A stretch of 64,000 bases of DNA. It comes from Tubulanus polymorphus (lineage: Eukaryota; Nemertea; Palaeonemertea; Tubulaniformes; Tubulanidae). The stretch is from the NCBI RefSeq assembly GCF_964204645.1, contig NC_134026.1, positions 17,566,650-17,630,649 on the forward strand. The letters run 5' to 3'. Below the pieces are notes generated by a model that was not told where the DNA came from, searched no databases, and saw nothing but the letters and a program-made list of their open reading frames with translations. The translations under genes were made by a program, and so were the position numbers. Shown piece by piece: positions 22,354-36,600 of the stretch; position 1 is the first letter of the stretch; every line of letters begins with the position of its first letter.

Positions 22354-24521
22354 GTAGGTCTAGAAGTATGAGTAGAGCTTAGGCCTGTATCGAAATACTA
22401 ATGGCAGTGAAAAAGTTGGCCAATTGCTACTTTTGTTTGAAATTAATTTTAGGGACGATGTTCGAAAAAAAGTGAAAGTGAAAGTGAAAGTGGAGTGAAT
22501 GAGGAAGGGGTGTACCCTTCAACTTCTCAGAATGTTGGCGCAACTATGTGTAAGTCTTTTATGCTAATTCATTTAATTTCTTGATTAATCTTCAATTGAT
22601 TTAAGAGTTTCTCCTTTTTAGCCCACTGTGCCCTGTTTCACGAACGGGGATTAACTTTTGATTCGAATTAGGTGATAATTCGAATCAAAAATGCTTAATT
22701 CGAATTAGTTAATTCGATGATTAAATCTGTTTCTCAAACGCGAATTAGCGAAAAATTAACTAATTCGAATTATCTCCGAAGTTAATTCAGAATTAGCTAC
22801 CCATAATGCATCATTCCTTGTAATACATTGTCGAAAAATGGAGAGCGCGGATCTCAAGCGTAAGCAAAATTTCACTCGAGAGGAGAAGAACATGATAGTA
22901 GACCTAGTCAAAAACAATTACGATGTGCTTTATATGGTCAGTTAGACTACGCGAAAGGAATTACGAACATAAGTAAACAAAAGAAATGGAGCGAAATTGC
23001 AAGATCCGTCTCTAGTTTAGGAGTCGCCACGAGAATAGGCCCTGAAGTAAAAATTTGTTGGAAGAACTGTCAGAAAAAGGCGAAACAAGAGAAGATGACC
23101 ATGAAAAACGTAGCCGCAAAAACCGGTGGTGGGCCACCTCCAAAATCGTTGGACGAGGCAACTACTGCGATAGTCGAATTTTTTGATGGAGTGCCAAATT
23201 GAGATGGTATATCAGCTGTCAACCCAATCGAAAGTAAAGGTAGGTCAACACGTTAAGACAATAGCTTCAATTCATATCTCCGACCTTGGAACTTTATTCA
23301 TTTTGTTATAATTTTTATTTTCGATTCGCGTTTTGTTTGTTTACATCTGCTAACTTCCAGGAATATTTGAGCATTCTATTATTTCGCGGATGGGTGTGAT
23401 AGGTTCCGTGGCTTTTAGATGCAACCTATCCCCCCGTCTTCAAATCATGTCTTTAGTTCACGTCGAAAATTTGTTGTTTTTTAAATGACTCACCTCGATT
23501 TGTGCACTATCACTTTGAACAAAATGTTTTATGTCTAGCATATAGTATATCATCCTTCAGTATCCATATATTCATTCCGAAATTCTGCGGTAAACTTGTT
23601 CAGATTGAGCGTTGGGCCAGTCCAATTCTTCAGAGAGCGTGTGCTTGAGCTTGCTTAACACTTAATCGTAGGCGTTATTGCTCGGCAATTCAATGTTCGA
23701 ATCCCATTGTTTACATATATTTATTAATTTATTCTATGCACTTTAACACCGGTGCTGTAATTTACAATTTTTAGGGTTCGATCAGAATGAGATCGAAGAG
23801 ACTGACGGTCACCAAAATCATCCGCTGAAAGCAGTCTTACCAGTACCAAGTTCCACTCATACAACCACCAGCACTACAGCAGTCAACAACACCAAACGTA
23901 TAACTGCAGCTGACATTAATCATCAGCAATGGTTGAATCTAATCGAAGATAACAAGAGAATCAAGTTAGCGTGTCAGAAGTTGAACCTCGAGAACATAAA
24001 GTTGCAGCTAGAGATCGCTAAATTGCAGAAAGAAACCACAGTGGAAATTGTAATTCAAGAAGAGTAAACAGGAATTTATATTAATTAAATTAACTTATAA
24101 ACGTTTAAGTTTTGAAATATTGTTGGAAGATTTAATTCATATGTTTAAATATATTTAAATAGTTTTTAGTCATTTATTGCAAGAAATTCTGCTTTTCATT
24201 TCTCTCAGTCGAAGTATTCGCTGACGATAAATTCTCTGACCGTCTGTCGTGCGTTTGCGGCATCAATTACATCATTTTCACCAACTTCGTCATCAAAATT
24301 AAAACCCACATCTAAGTCGGGTTCTCCCATCGTTATAGCGATGTTATGAAGAATTGCACATGCTGTAATAACAGTGCAGGCTTTCCTCGGCGCTAATCGA
24401 ATTTCACCATGTAGAATATGGAATCGCCTCTTCCAAACTCCAAATGTCCTTTCAATGAGACACCTAGTCTTCTTGTGCGCAACATTATAACATGACCATT
24501 AAGATAGGAAAACAAACCATT

Positions 24522-24612
<91 letters not shown>

Positions 24613-27600
24613 CGTATATGCTCTAAAATGTTGGATCTCAAAACTAACCTATCTTGTCCTCTTGTTGAAGGCGCAAGGTAGGGTGTGACTAGGTACGGTT
24701 TACAACCATAACCACTGTCTCCTAAAAGCACACCATCTCTAACAAATCCACGATGATTCATTTCAAGGTGTCTAAAATTTAATTTTTCATAAGACTAGCA
24801 TGTGCCTATAAAATTGAATTAGCCTTCAGGCATAGATGACATCAACCATGGATCACTTCGATGGCCTACCTGCCAAGTGCTGAGTTGTTGAATATGTGCG
24901 CATCATTCGTAGAACCTGGCCAATTGCTTACGATTTTGATGAATTAACCTAAATTCCAGAAAGAATTATAGGTTTGATTATTACAACCGGTGAAGTCATT
25001 AGTTGTGAAAAGTGTCTTTGTGAAGAATTCTAAAAAAGATTGCAATTGCAAACAATTGCTTTGATATTGCTGTGTCGTTGATGTCATTCTAAGTAACGGC
25101 TCGTGGCCAGAATGGAATAGTCCTTAAAAATTAATATCGTTTTAGCTAGAGCGGAAACACCGCTGTAAGTTTTATAGCAACGTATCAATTTTATGAATAA
25201 GACGATTTATTTACCATTACTATTGCATATAGCTTGAATGTTTATCGATGGATATGACTTGCGGTTGATGTACGCAGGTTCATTTTCACTCGGCCTTTGT
25301 ATGCGGATGTGAGTCCCATTTATGCAGCCAATACAACCGGGAAAACCAGCGATTTCAATAAATTCTCTTTTTTGCCGAGTTCGTTCAACGGCATTATGCC
25401 AGCAGATAAAATCATCCATGTGCTCTACTAACGCCGCACACACCCTTTCTACGATCCTCGACACGTATGCCTTTGAAATCCCAAATGTGTCTCCAATTTC
25501 ATTCATAAATGCCCCCGTCGCTAAGTATCTCAAAGTGACGAGGATTTGGTGGTATGGTGAAATCGCATTTGATCGATGAGTATTTCTTTGAATACTTTCC
25601 CCAATTAAACGTTTTATATATTCAATGCTTTGTCTTCCAAATCTATATCTCATTCGCATCTCCTCACTAAAATTGTCAACTTATTCGAAACTTTGTCGAT
25701 TTCTGCGTTCGAGTCTCGCTCCGAAAAACAGTGCAGCAGCCATTTTCGTAGTAACTTATTCGAATTGGTCGATTTAATCCTGCTCAGTGGCAGCATTAGA
25801 TTTCCGGGTTGAACTAATTCGAATTAAAGTTAATTCGCGTTTGTGAAACGGGCATCGAAAATTAACCTCAAAATTTTAATTCGAACTAGAGAAATTAATT
25901 CGAATTACGGACTTAATCCCTGTTCGTGAAACCGGGCCCTGGGGACTTAAATTTAGTGGGCTATTGGGTTTTTACTATACAAATGGAGCGAATTTAAATG
26001 ACATGGTTTCCACACAAAAGGCTCTTTTGCTTGCCAAGTGAGGGCATTTTCGAACAAATCACGTATTCGAACAAATCACGTATTTAAGCGTAATCCATTC
26101 TCGGAATCGTAGCGAGCAGAGTTTTGAAATAGGGTCTCATAAAAATGTTTTCTGCATTTTTCACGAAAGTTAAATCGGGAAAATTTCAATTTTTATCAGC
26201 CAATCAGGAAGTTGTGTCTTCCCTGTGATTGGTTTATCTGAAAATATCAGCAGCTGTTCACGTGAATTATCGCGATTTCATTACTGGCGCTTTTGCGCAT
26301 GACGTCATGTATCAACACGTGACAATACTTCCGCGTTCGCTACGTGTTCGCTGATTGGCCCATTTACTGGGAAATTCCACAGAAGCCTAATGTGGTTTGT
26401 TACAAGCGCTGTGATTGGCCCGACCCGATTCTGGCATGGCTTTAGCTTAGTGGGTTCGAATCCCTTGACGGGTGAAGATGATGGATCCTATCAATATCTA
26501 TTGAAACAAATAAGTTTCCCGGTTGGGCAGCCGCGGATATCTACCGGAAGTTTTCCGGTTCGATATTTCGAGGTTTCTTTGAATTTTGGAGTGATATATT
26601 GAAATCCGGTAAATACCAGCGGTAGATTGTGAAAACCCATTGCATGATATTTGTATTACTTAATCAACGAAAAGCGTCGGGGCCGCGCCAGGAGTTTTCG
26701 TGATTCAAGTAGCGCAATAGCCTACTTCTTCGTGTTCGTCCACCTCAATTTTCACTCCGCCGATCTCTGACACGGCTCTGTCCCCGTCGGCGCTGTGATT
26801 GCACTTTCGTACCACCAAAATTTTTTATTTCTATATCAGGGTCAGGGAGGTCTGGAGAATAAAAAAGTCAAAATTTGGATATCACATAGGCCTGATTTCA
26901 TCGAATAAGTCGACCATGGTCGTTACGTTTCCGTACTTATTACCACCTAAAACCGTCTGAACAATTTTGTCACAACCAACATTTCGTTTACAGAAATCAG
27001 GTGTTCACGTGAATCCGCGGTATCGTCTACTGTTTTACTTCCGGGTTTTATTTTAAGATTTAAAATTGTATTTCAAGATCGATTTCTATGAAATCTTTAG
27101 TTGATTTGGTGTTTGGGAGGAATTTTTATTTGCTCTACAGAAAATTCATCCTTGACAATTGCGCAAGGTTCGCGAAAAAAAGGTTTTACCAAATCGGGTG
27201 TATGACCTTGATATGCTAATTAGCCATGTGCCCGAATTGCAAATTCAATCAAATTTTATTTTGTCAAAAAATGTTAAATACAATTCGCTTTCCGAGAGTT
27301 AATGGTATGCTGCATGAAACAAAGTTGTTTTGAGATGGGTCTTGAAGCTATTGAGGTCGAGAGATAACCATCTAGATAGTTCGTGAGAGTTCCAAAGTTT
27401 TGAAGACGCTTCAAGGTAATGTCTTGATATTTGTTTTATACGTGTATCTACCCTAGACACATCTTCAGGCCAAAAACTGGCCCTGTCAGATTCAAGATGG
27501 CCGACTGTTGTTCGCCAAAATCAGCACTTTTTACACATTTTTGAAGTTTTCGAGGGAAATTTTGAAGACACTTTTATCAATAACCTTGATCATTCGTATA

Positions 27601-30600
27601 TATTTGTATCCCCGAGGGCCCATCGGCATGAGAAAAATTGAGTCGATCGGACTCAAGATGGCCGTACTGTGACCTTTTTTGTTCCCAAAAATGTCAATTT
27701 TGGCCTGAATTCTGAGTACTGTAGCTTTCTAATGGTGCGCCATGTTTCATTGCAATTTGTAATGGGTATTCATTGGAAAGGGATCTTTTATATCCGAGAG
27801 GGTATTTTTGACCAGGCAATTATGACGCACTGGCGGCCATCTTGGGGTCATCAGTACTCATTCGTAGGTGGAAAAAAGTTTTTCCACATCATAATTGATA
27901 CTTAAGCATATTTTGCTACTATAATCAATTGGAAAGTTGTAGCTCATGACATGTTCTATGATCGAGGTGAGTTTCAAGCTCATTGGTTTTTTTTTATGGC
28001 CACCAGGGGCGTTGAACAATACAATAACTTAGTATTTCTATATTACATTCGTTCCTGCTGTCTGTGTTAACACACGATTTTACTATGTAAATGATATTGA
28101 GCAGGGAGTGTATATTGATAAATATAACCCACAGATTACATCATTTATAAAAAGCAAATCTGACAGGCTGGCCATTGTGCCCCTTGGGGCTCTTGTTTGT
28201 TCATTCTTCCATAGGTGAAATTCAGTTATTTTGGGAAGTTTTGAAGATGCTTCAATGGATTGACACTTTTATCAATTATTTTGATATTTCACATATATTT
28301 TTATCTCCCCATTTAACCTTTTTTATGCCCATAAAGGTCATTTTGGCCTACTTTGAGAAATATTTATACTTTGAGTATGGTTCTTAAACATCAGACAGAT
28401 TCCTTTGATCAGTCTAGCATGACGCAATTGGCAGCCATCTTTGTGCCATCATTCCTCGTTTGTAAAAGGGTTTATGGTTGGAGACCATAAGGCATCGTAG
28501 CTAATGTCTATTTCAATCTGACGTGAGAGCATACCGGGTGGCGTAGCTCGCTCATTTTTGGTAGTACATACCTGATAAAGGTCTTAGTAGGACCAGGAAG
28601 GACACAGGCAGTCGACCTTAAACATCGTTTTTTAATCCACTTTAAACTGTATTAAAGGATATCCAAAAAATCTTTATTGAAAGGGGTTCACGAGAGAAAA
28701 GAGACTCCATGATTTGAAAGTTTAACAATATGTCTCCATGCCTACCAACTGAAGTATGGTATGTAGGCATGGAAACATATTGTTAGACTTTCAAATCATG
28801 GAGTCACTTCTCTTCATTTAACCCCTTTCAGTGAAGTCTTTTTGGATATCCTTCAACAGTGAGTTTTTTCATCACTGATTTAGTCTACACGCATAGACCC
28901 TTATATATCGTTATCATACTACGGAAATCTGTGCGAAGCGATCAATAGAGAACGTACAGTATAATTATCTCACGCTTGCTGTAAAAAAAAACAAACACAG
29001 ATGAGACTAGGAGACATGCGCTGCACGTGTATTTTAATTTAAGAGATGCAGAACAAAAAGAATGGATCGAAATATTTGCTTGTGCCATCTCTCTGTGTTA
29101 CCGGTACTTTAAAAACTTGAATGTACTGTTTTATTTACATTGAAGCAGAAATTGTATTTGGTCACGTACAAAACCCACAAATTGCATGTCATGGCTGGTC
29201 ATAGTGCTCGATAAGGCTCTTATTGAAATTTCCTTCCTTAGTAACTTGTCTCAGAGAAGATTAACCTCTTCACTATGGCAGAAAATGTACCTCACCAATG
29301 GCATTCGAACCCAATGGCATCATTCAATTCAAATCAATTCGGTACTAGAGGCTGTTAAAGGTATTAATCCCCCATCTATGAGTAAAAATTTGGACTAACT
29401 TTAAGCGGACAAGCATATAGTACGGCTACACACCAACGGGGTAATGACTCACCATGCCAGCGATTGTAGTAACCACATATTTGCGATGTAAATATACGTC
29501 ATGCATGGCGAGAGGTCATTATTTGCGACGTAAATATACGTCACCAGTGGTAATGAAGAGGTTAAGTATTCCTCAAGATCCGTGGCAAGTTAAGCAAGTC
29601 ATTACCCAGTCTAAATGTTTTCATTAGGGGAAGCTTGATATGAAATATATCCAGTTTAGCACGTTTGCCTGCATTTAAGAATATTTTGTTATGCCTACCA
29701 TAATTTCAATCAATGGCAAAGTTGTAATATGATCATTTTGATATTATTGGTTTCTGGATACATTGATAAGGAAGCATTGAATTCTTACAGTAAGGTTATC
29801 AACCATTTCAGTACGACTTCGGTTCCCTAATCGGTATGATGTCCAATCCCTAGTACCCCTAGTTTCACTTTTAACTAGTTATTTTCTGATATGGATGGTT
29901 TCTTTGCAGCCCCAGAAGGAAACAGTTTTAAGATCATGAAGGAACGTGTCTACAAAATAGTGAAATCTCATCATCCGGAACAGATTCAGCATTGTCACTT
30001 GTGGCGAGAATATACTAATAAATTTGGTCCAGTCGCAGCGAAAGATTTTAATATCAAAATGATGAAGAACATTTATCCTAAAATAAGTGACATTGTTACC
30101 TATGATGAGAAAAAGAAATTAGTATCATTAGTGATAAAACGTACAGATTCAGAGAGTAGTTCATCATCCATGGAATTAAGTCCAACTACAACTCTCACAG
30201 CATCAAAACCTGTTGGTTATTTTGTACGAGGAGGAACCATATCTGGATTCATACCATTTCAAGCACCAACCTTCATAAACCAATCTGTCGCAGCAACATC
30301 CTGTCTCTTACCACCGGGAATACCATCATCAGCTTTACTGGGCTCCCCATTGCACATGGGTAGTACAACAGCATCTCTCTTACCACCAGGAGTACCCGCA
30401 TCAGCTCTAAAGACAAATCCGTTGCAGAAAGATAGTTCAACAGCATCTCCTTTTACACAAATAGGCTCAGTATCATCTTCGATGGCAAAAAACAATACAT
30501 TGGCATCTCCCTTATCATCAGAGGTACCAGCTTCAGCTCACAAAACATATCCATCGCAGGCAGATACCGTTAGTACATTAGCATCTCCTTTTACACAAAC

Positions 30601-33600
30601 GGGTCCAGCATCAGCTTGGGCAACAATAAATGTCAAACCAGCATTTCTTTTACCACAAGGGGTACCTGCATCAGCCCTACAGCGTTCATCATTGCATACG
30701 GGTTATAAACCAACATCTCTCCAACCATCATCGCCATCGACACCTGACTCTAGTCGACCCGTTGCCTGTGGCATTAATGATATGTTGGTATCTCAACAGA
30801 ATAAAGGTGAATCTGATAATAGCAAAAATACTGCTCGAAAGAATAGGAAGAGTAGTGTTGACAGTATTCCTGACTTGGAATACATATCATTTGATGACAC
30901 ATCATCGCCTTTGAAGGTGATTTCAACTTCAACGCAAACAATAGGACCACCAAAGTGTTTCAATTATGAACCTATACGCTCCTTGTCAGAAGAGATGACT
31001 TGCTATAGACAACAGCACCACATCAATCGAGATCAGTTAAATGCAATAGCCGAAGATTGCATCGCACGGCTTTCTGAAGCAAATCAATTTGTATCTTCAC
31101 ATCTTGTTGAACAGCATCTTTTACAAAGGATTCAGAGATATCATCTCCGCGAAGTGGGTCTACGAAATATTACAGACTTGGAATGTGTCCGAAATTTGAA
31201 TCGAACCCAAGGAAAAGTTAGTGCATATATCCAGGCTTACATGATGGTGCGATCAATTGCCACTTTGCATGATCTTCAAGATTGCATGAAGGAATTTGTC
31301 CAAGGGGAAGGCAACTTTAGAGATCTTCAACTCGGACCACTTGCCCGACAGCCGCTTGTTTATCAGTACTTCAAAGTGAGACCTAGCGAAGCTGAACCAT
31401 TTGAAATTTCAACTCTTGATGTTATAAAGCATCTACGTGACTATTGCACAAAGAATAGTTTATGGAAGGAGAGAGTCACTATGGAAGGTTTCATGTCACA
31501 TTTGTTAGAAGTCAACCATACTGCTGATCCTTATGAAATGGGAGTTGTAATTAAGAGTTTACCTTTAGCTATGCAGGTCAGTTTATTTCAATTTTTAGCC
31601 CACTTGGGACTTTAGTCCCAGCAAGCTATTGCGTTCATTTTTCGTCCGTCATCCGTCTATTGTAGCGTTTGTCTGTCCGTAGACGGAATCCACTTATTTT
31701 GGGAAGCTTTGAAGACGCTTCAATGTAATGTATTGATATTTGGGTTACACATGTATCTACCCTAGACCCAAAAACTGGCCCTATCAGAATCAAGATGGCT
31801 GACTGGCAGCCATTGTTGTTTGCCAAAATCAGCACTTCGTTTGCATTTGGTCTTCGTTTTACACATTTTTGAAGTTTTTGAGGGAAATTTTGAAGACGCT
31901 TTGACCAACCTTGATCTTTTGTTTAAATTTGATTCCCCCAAGGGCCCATAAGCGTAAGAATAATTGTGTCGATCGGACTCAAGATGGCCATCCTTTGACC
32001 ATTTTAGTTCCCAAAAATGTCAAATTTGGCCTGAATTCTGAGTCCTGTAGCTTCCTACTAGTTTGCCATTTCTCATTGCAATTTTTGATGGGTATTCTAT
32101 GGAAAGGGATATTTTATACATGAGACAGGTATTTTTCATCAGCCAATTATGGCACAATAAGCGGCCATCTTGGTGTCATCAGAACTCATTCGTAGGTGGG
32201 AACAAGTTTTTCCACATAATGTTGATACCTAAGCATATTTTGTTACCGCAATCAATTGGAAAGTTGTAGCTCATAAATTGTTCTATGATTTTGGTGAGTT
32301 TCAAGGTCATTGGTTTTTGTATATGGCCACCAGGGCGCGTTGAATAATTCAATAACTTAGAATTTCTATATTATATTTGTACCTATGCATATTTTGTTAC
32401 TACAATCAATTGCTAAGTTGTAGCTCATGACATTGTCTATGATTGTGGTGAGATTGTGGTGAGATTTAAGGACATTAGTTATTCTATATGATCACCAGGG
32501 GACGTTAAATAGTAGAATAACTTAGTATTTCCTTGTTATATTGGTACCTAGGCATATTTTGTTACCATGATCAATTGCAAAGTTGTAGTTCATGACATGT
32601 TCTATGATTGTGGTGAGTTTCAAGGTCATTGGGTTTTGCATATGGTCACCAGGGGGTGTTGAATATTAGAATAAATTAGTATTTCCATATTGAATTGGTA
32701 AGAAGGCATATTTTGTTATCATAATCAATTATAAAATCGTAGCTGCTGACATGTTCTATGATTGTGGTGAGTTTCAAGGTCATTGGGTTTCGTATATGGT
32801 CACTAGGAGGCGTCGAATATTGAAGTTGTTAGATTGTTGAGCATTGGAAACCACTTCCCAAGTGGGCATGATGTCCCTGGACCCCTAGTTCATATCATTA
32901 CCAAATTGTTCATTTGTTTGACATTTCACTATTTGATTACCAGGTCTTGAAGAAAGCAACCAGAGATGAGGCTAAAATGGTCCGTGAAGCATTCACTATG
33001 TTTCAAGATGAACTGAAAGAAGATATTCAAAGTGCGTTTCGAAGCTTTCGAGACAAATTCCTGTCAAAGACTAAGAAGAGTTCATCTGAATATGAAATCC
33101 GACGCGGATATTTAGAGATGAGTTCACAAGAGTTATTGTCTGATCTGAATGGCAAACTTACACTTCTTATGGCTTCCCTTGCGGCGAAAGATAACAGTCG
33201 CAGTTTACGTCGCAGTCGTGATGTCTTGACTGCGTATATAAAACAATTGCGTGAAGATGAACTGTTGAGAGATGTCATGCAGTTAGCAATATGCGTCGGA
33301 AGTCAAGGCTTTACCGATGACATTCTTGAAAGATTGTTCCCGACTAGAGGTATTCAAGAAGAATATAATGAAGAAAGAGAGTTGCATCCAATGTTACCTC
33401 CACCTCCATTAGGTACTTTGAATCAAACATCATACTCTTCGTTTCAGTCATTCTTCACAAATAGTTTACTGCTCTGTATATTTAACAGTACGTAAGTCTG
33501 ATTGAACCCATGGAGCCCGAAGACCATCCCATTTTTTTTATTCATATAAACCAATTCAGTCTCGTAATACATTCTATGCAATCGTACTGTTTATTGCAAT

Positions 33601-36600
33601 CATGCCAGCTATATACTTCAATTTATGATAGATCCATTATGTTTTAATTTTCGATATGTGCTTTTCAGAAAAGTTGCTTGAGAGTTTCACTCGGTATTTA
33701 AGTCGATGCACTAGCCAAGGAACATTGTCATTGACGATGTTGAGCAAAGTAGAAGAAAAACTGTGTGAAGATTTCAATCGCGGGCAATTCAGTTTGATGG
33801 GTTATGGTTCATTCCTGCAGTTTCTCCACTCACAACCAGACGCTAAACGAGTGAGTCATTCATACATAAAAGATTCTTTAGTTCTCGGTGTGGATTATAT
33901 TTATTAAATAACTCTATTCCATTTTGTCCTGGAATGAAGAAGGTCATGAAATTTGCTTCAGATGCCACCTTAATTTAAGATGTCTATACATGGAATTCCG
34001 TATAACTAGGTGCAGTGGATGTATGTTCAGCAATCAAGCTATTTTGAGGGTATTTGTTCCTTTTGCAGATATTTGAAGAATTAGGAGGATCTAGCTTAAC
34101 AGTTGGTCATGGACATTCAGCCAGCCATTCCATATATCATGCAACATTAAATGATGTCTTGGATTTAATGAGTCAATGTGGTTTCAATGACAGGTCTAAG
34201 GTGATATTGATATACATTCTATGGTCGACACCATTTTCATGGTTGTTCAAAAATGTGCTAGTGCTCAGCCATGCATAGTGTATCATTGCATTTCAATAAT
34301 CTGTACTCGAGCAAACGTCGAGGTCTACCAACCTCCCAAAAATTAATTACAATTACAGTTAATGAATAATTAACCCTCAAGCTTCGGTAACACATTTTCT
34401 GAGACACCCTTTATTATTGTAATTTTCTTAGATTTCTGCGGTTATGCAGAAATATTCCCTGATCCAAGATGTCAATGCTACGAAGTGCTTAGTTCACTGG
34501 TGACCAAAAGGCCATCATATTTTAACTTATAATATGTGATACGATTATAATGTATGGTTAATTTTAACTGTTCAGCCATCAGTGCAAGCGAGTTACACGG
34601 CCAACTGGCCCTTAATTTTATGTCATTTTCTCTATTTTATGTCATTTTCTCTTGATATTATGAACATTAAATGACACTGACCAAAATTAAGTCCATTTTA
34701 AGTTATTTTTTTCATGATGATTTTGGCAAGGAAATCCTTGAAACGAATGTGGTTTTCATTTTTTAGAATGATGTTATTGAATCTGCTATTTGTGATCATT
34801 ATCGTGTGGAAAGTATCCAGACTCTAGGGTTTGGCCCGATGGGTAGCGTTCTCGCAAAGGGGGAACATCACATGAAGAAGAACCGTGATCCGAATGTCCT
34901 GTATGAATGTTCTCTATGCCCAGATATTAGGTTTGTGTCTGGTCATTTACCATGTTTTGCGATAATTCCTTACAACGATGTGAGATATTTTTTCAACTTC
35001 TTACCTTTTCTTTCAGCCAAGCTTACTTTTCGCCAACTACAAGTAAGCAAGTTGGTATCTTAGGTCAGCAGACAAAAGAGAGAGCATTTGCTTGCCTGTC
35101 GTCTTGCCCACTATTGGTTGATCTTGATGAATGGTGTAATTGGTCACTTGTATTCCAGCCTCAACGAGATATTGGACCATTGAAACATTTCATACAAAAA
35201 TATGGCAGTTCTCATGGTATGTATTAAATGAATACATGTACAAGCAATAGGTGTCATGGTTCTTATGCTCAGGCTCAGGCCCACCGTGCGTCGGTTCCCA
35301 TTGCATTTTGGATATGTTGTATCTAGAGCCAATAGCTAATTTTTGTAAAGACAACTTTTTGAATTTTTACCCCTCTGAGTTAGGTCATCTTCATGGTCAT
35401 GTCGCTGAAAAACAGTTTTTAGTTAGTGTCTAGTTCTGCCTCTAGGTGGTGCACTGAACCCATTCTTTACATTGCACAACTAGACCTCCTTACTAACATT
35501 GCACTTAAGTTTCATCAAGATCGACCCACTTTTAACAGAGCTAAGTAGCTGGAAGGCGCATGCGCACGCACATACACATTCCATTTGATCTAATTCAAAA
35601 TCATTTACTAAGTAGGCTATTTTGTAGGAAACCCTCTTGTGTTTAGGAAATTCCTTATGTGATCAGTTTGCCAGTTGATGCCGGTTGATTTCCAATTTGG
35701 TTGACAATTGTTTTAAGTTGTTTTAAAGTCAGTTATTTAGAAATTGCCTAAAACTCTGCTTTAGAAAGGGTGTCTTGTTTGGGATTAAATCTGGTTAAAA
35801 ATAGTGGTGTAGTTTGCTATGCCCTTTCGAGAAAATGCTCTCCATGCTGTTTACGTAACATCACACATCACATGTTGTCAATGATGTAGGTCGATCGACA
35901 GAAGTGTCATTCTTAAACCGATCATTGTGTCATCGTAAGTATACCTTATGTAACCTGGAGTTGACCCCGGAAAAATGTTCAAAAGTTTTAAGTCTATGCA
36001 GGGCATAATAAACAGAGAGTGGTTGAGCAGAAAGTTATCGTGGCCAATTTCTGATTTATGCCCTCATTTCTGTGGGTTAGGGCTTGGGAAATTTTATATC
36101 GCCAGGATCAATGAATAACACTTAGTTTTAATGGTAATCTATAAAAGAATAAATTTATTTTAATATATTTGAATTTCTGGTATTTATTTTAGGCATGCCC
36201 AATGGTTGTTTTAATGAGAAAAAAACTAGTTTATTGATATCGCTTTACTAGACTTGAATTTGCATATTTGATACCCTAGTGACTCCCATCTTGTTTTATG
36301 GGTGTGAATCATGGTCGATCAGAAAAAAGAGAAATAGCAGTTTTCCAATTGAAGAAACTTTTGAAAAATATGATGACCTTAATGAACTTCTATTCAAATT
36401 TTGCAAATTTATACTTAAGGTCAATAGAAAAACCTCCAATACTGCAGCTGTTCAAAAAGATTATATATCTGCCTTGTCCAGACTAAGAGTCAGCGCTCAT
36501 CCACCACTTATTGAGAGGGGTAGGCATTGAAAAATGCCCAAAGCAGATAGACTTTGCACCATATGCAGGGAAGTTGAGACTGAATTTCATTTTATTATGG

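Larger units (their letters stand above)
22627..25939. mobile_element. Harbinger (PIF/Harbinger) transposon in intron 2
   Basis: The ends are inverted repeats: TGCCCTGTTTCACGAAC at the left and, reversed, GGCCCGGTTTCACGAAC at the right, both continuing GGGATTAA. The arms extend more loosely through many TTCGAATTA boxes (22660-22800 and 25800-25910). CTG flanks both sides as a likely 3-bp target duplication. The element holds the expected divergent pair, a Myb-like gene on the plus strand and a transposase on the minus strand, both broken. It sits in intron 2 of the NO VEIN-like gene. Confidence 0.88.

Noticed and set aside
24393-24761. 122-codon minus-strand ORF with a Tyr-Ile run
   Set aside because: It reads through the TA microsatellite. 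Only its two ends are true transposase pieces, in separate exons or frames.
26442-26463. tRNA gene suggested by GGTTCGAATCC
   Set aside because: The A-box-like sequence abuts the B box with no room for an anticodon arm, and no cloverleaf forms.
33413-33491. Strong GTAAGT donor at 33492 for exon 4
   Set aside because: It gives phase 2 and a stop at the start of exon 5; the GTACTT donor at 33413 keeps the frame.
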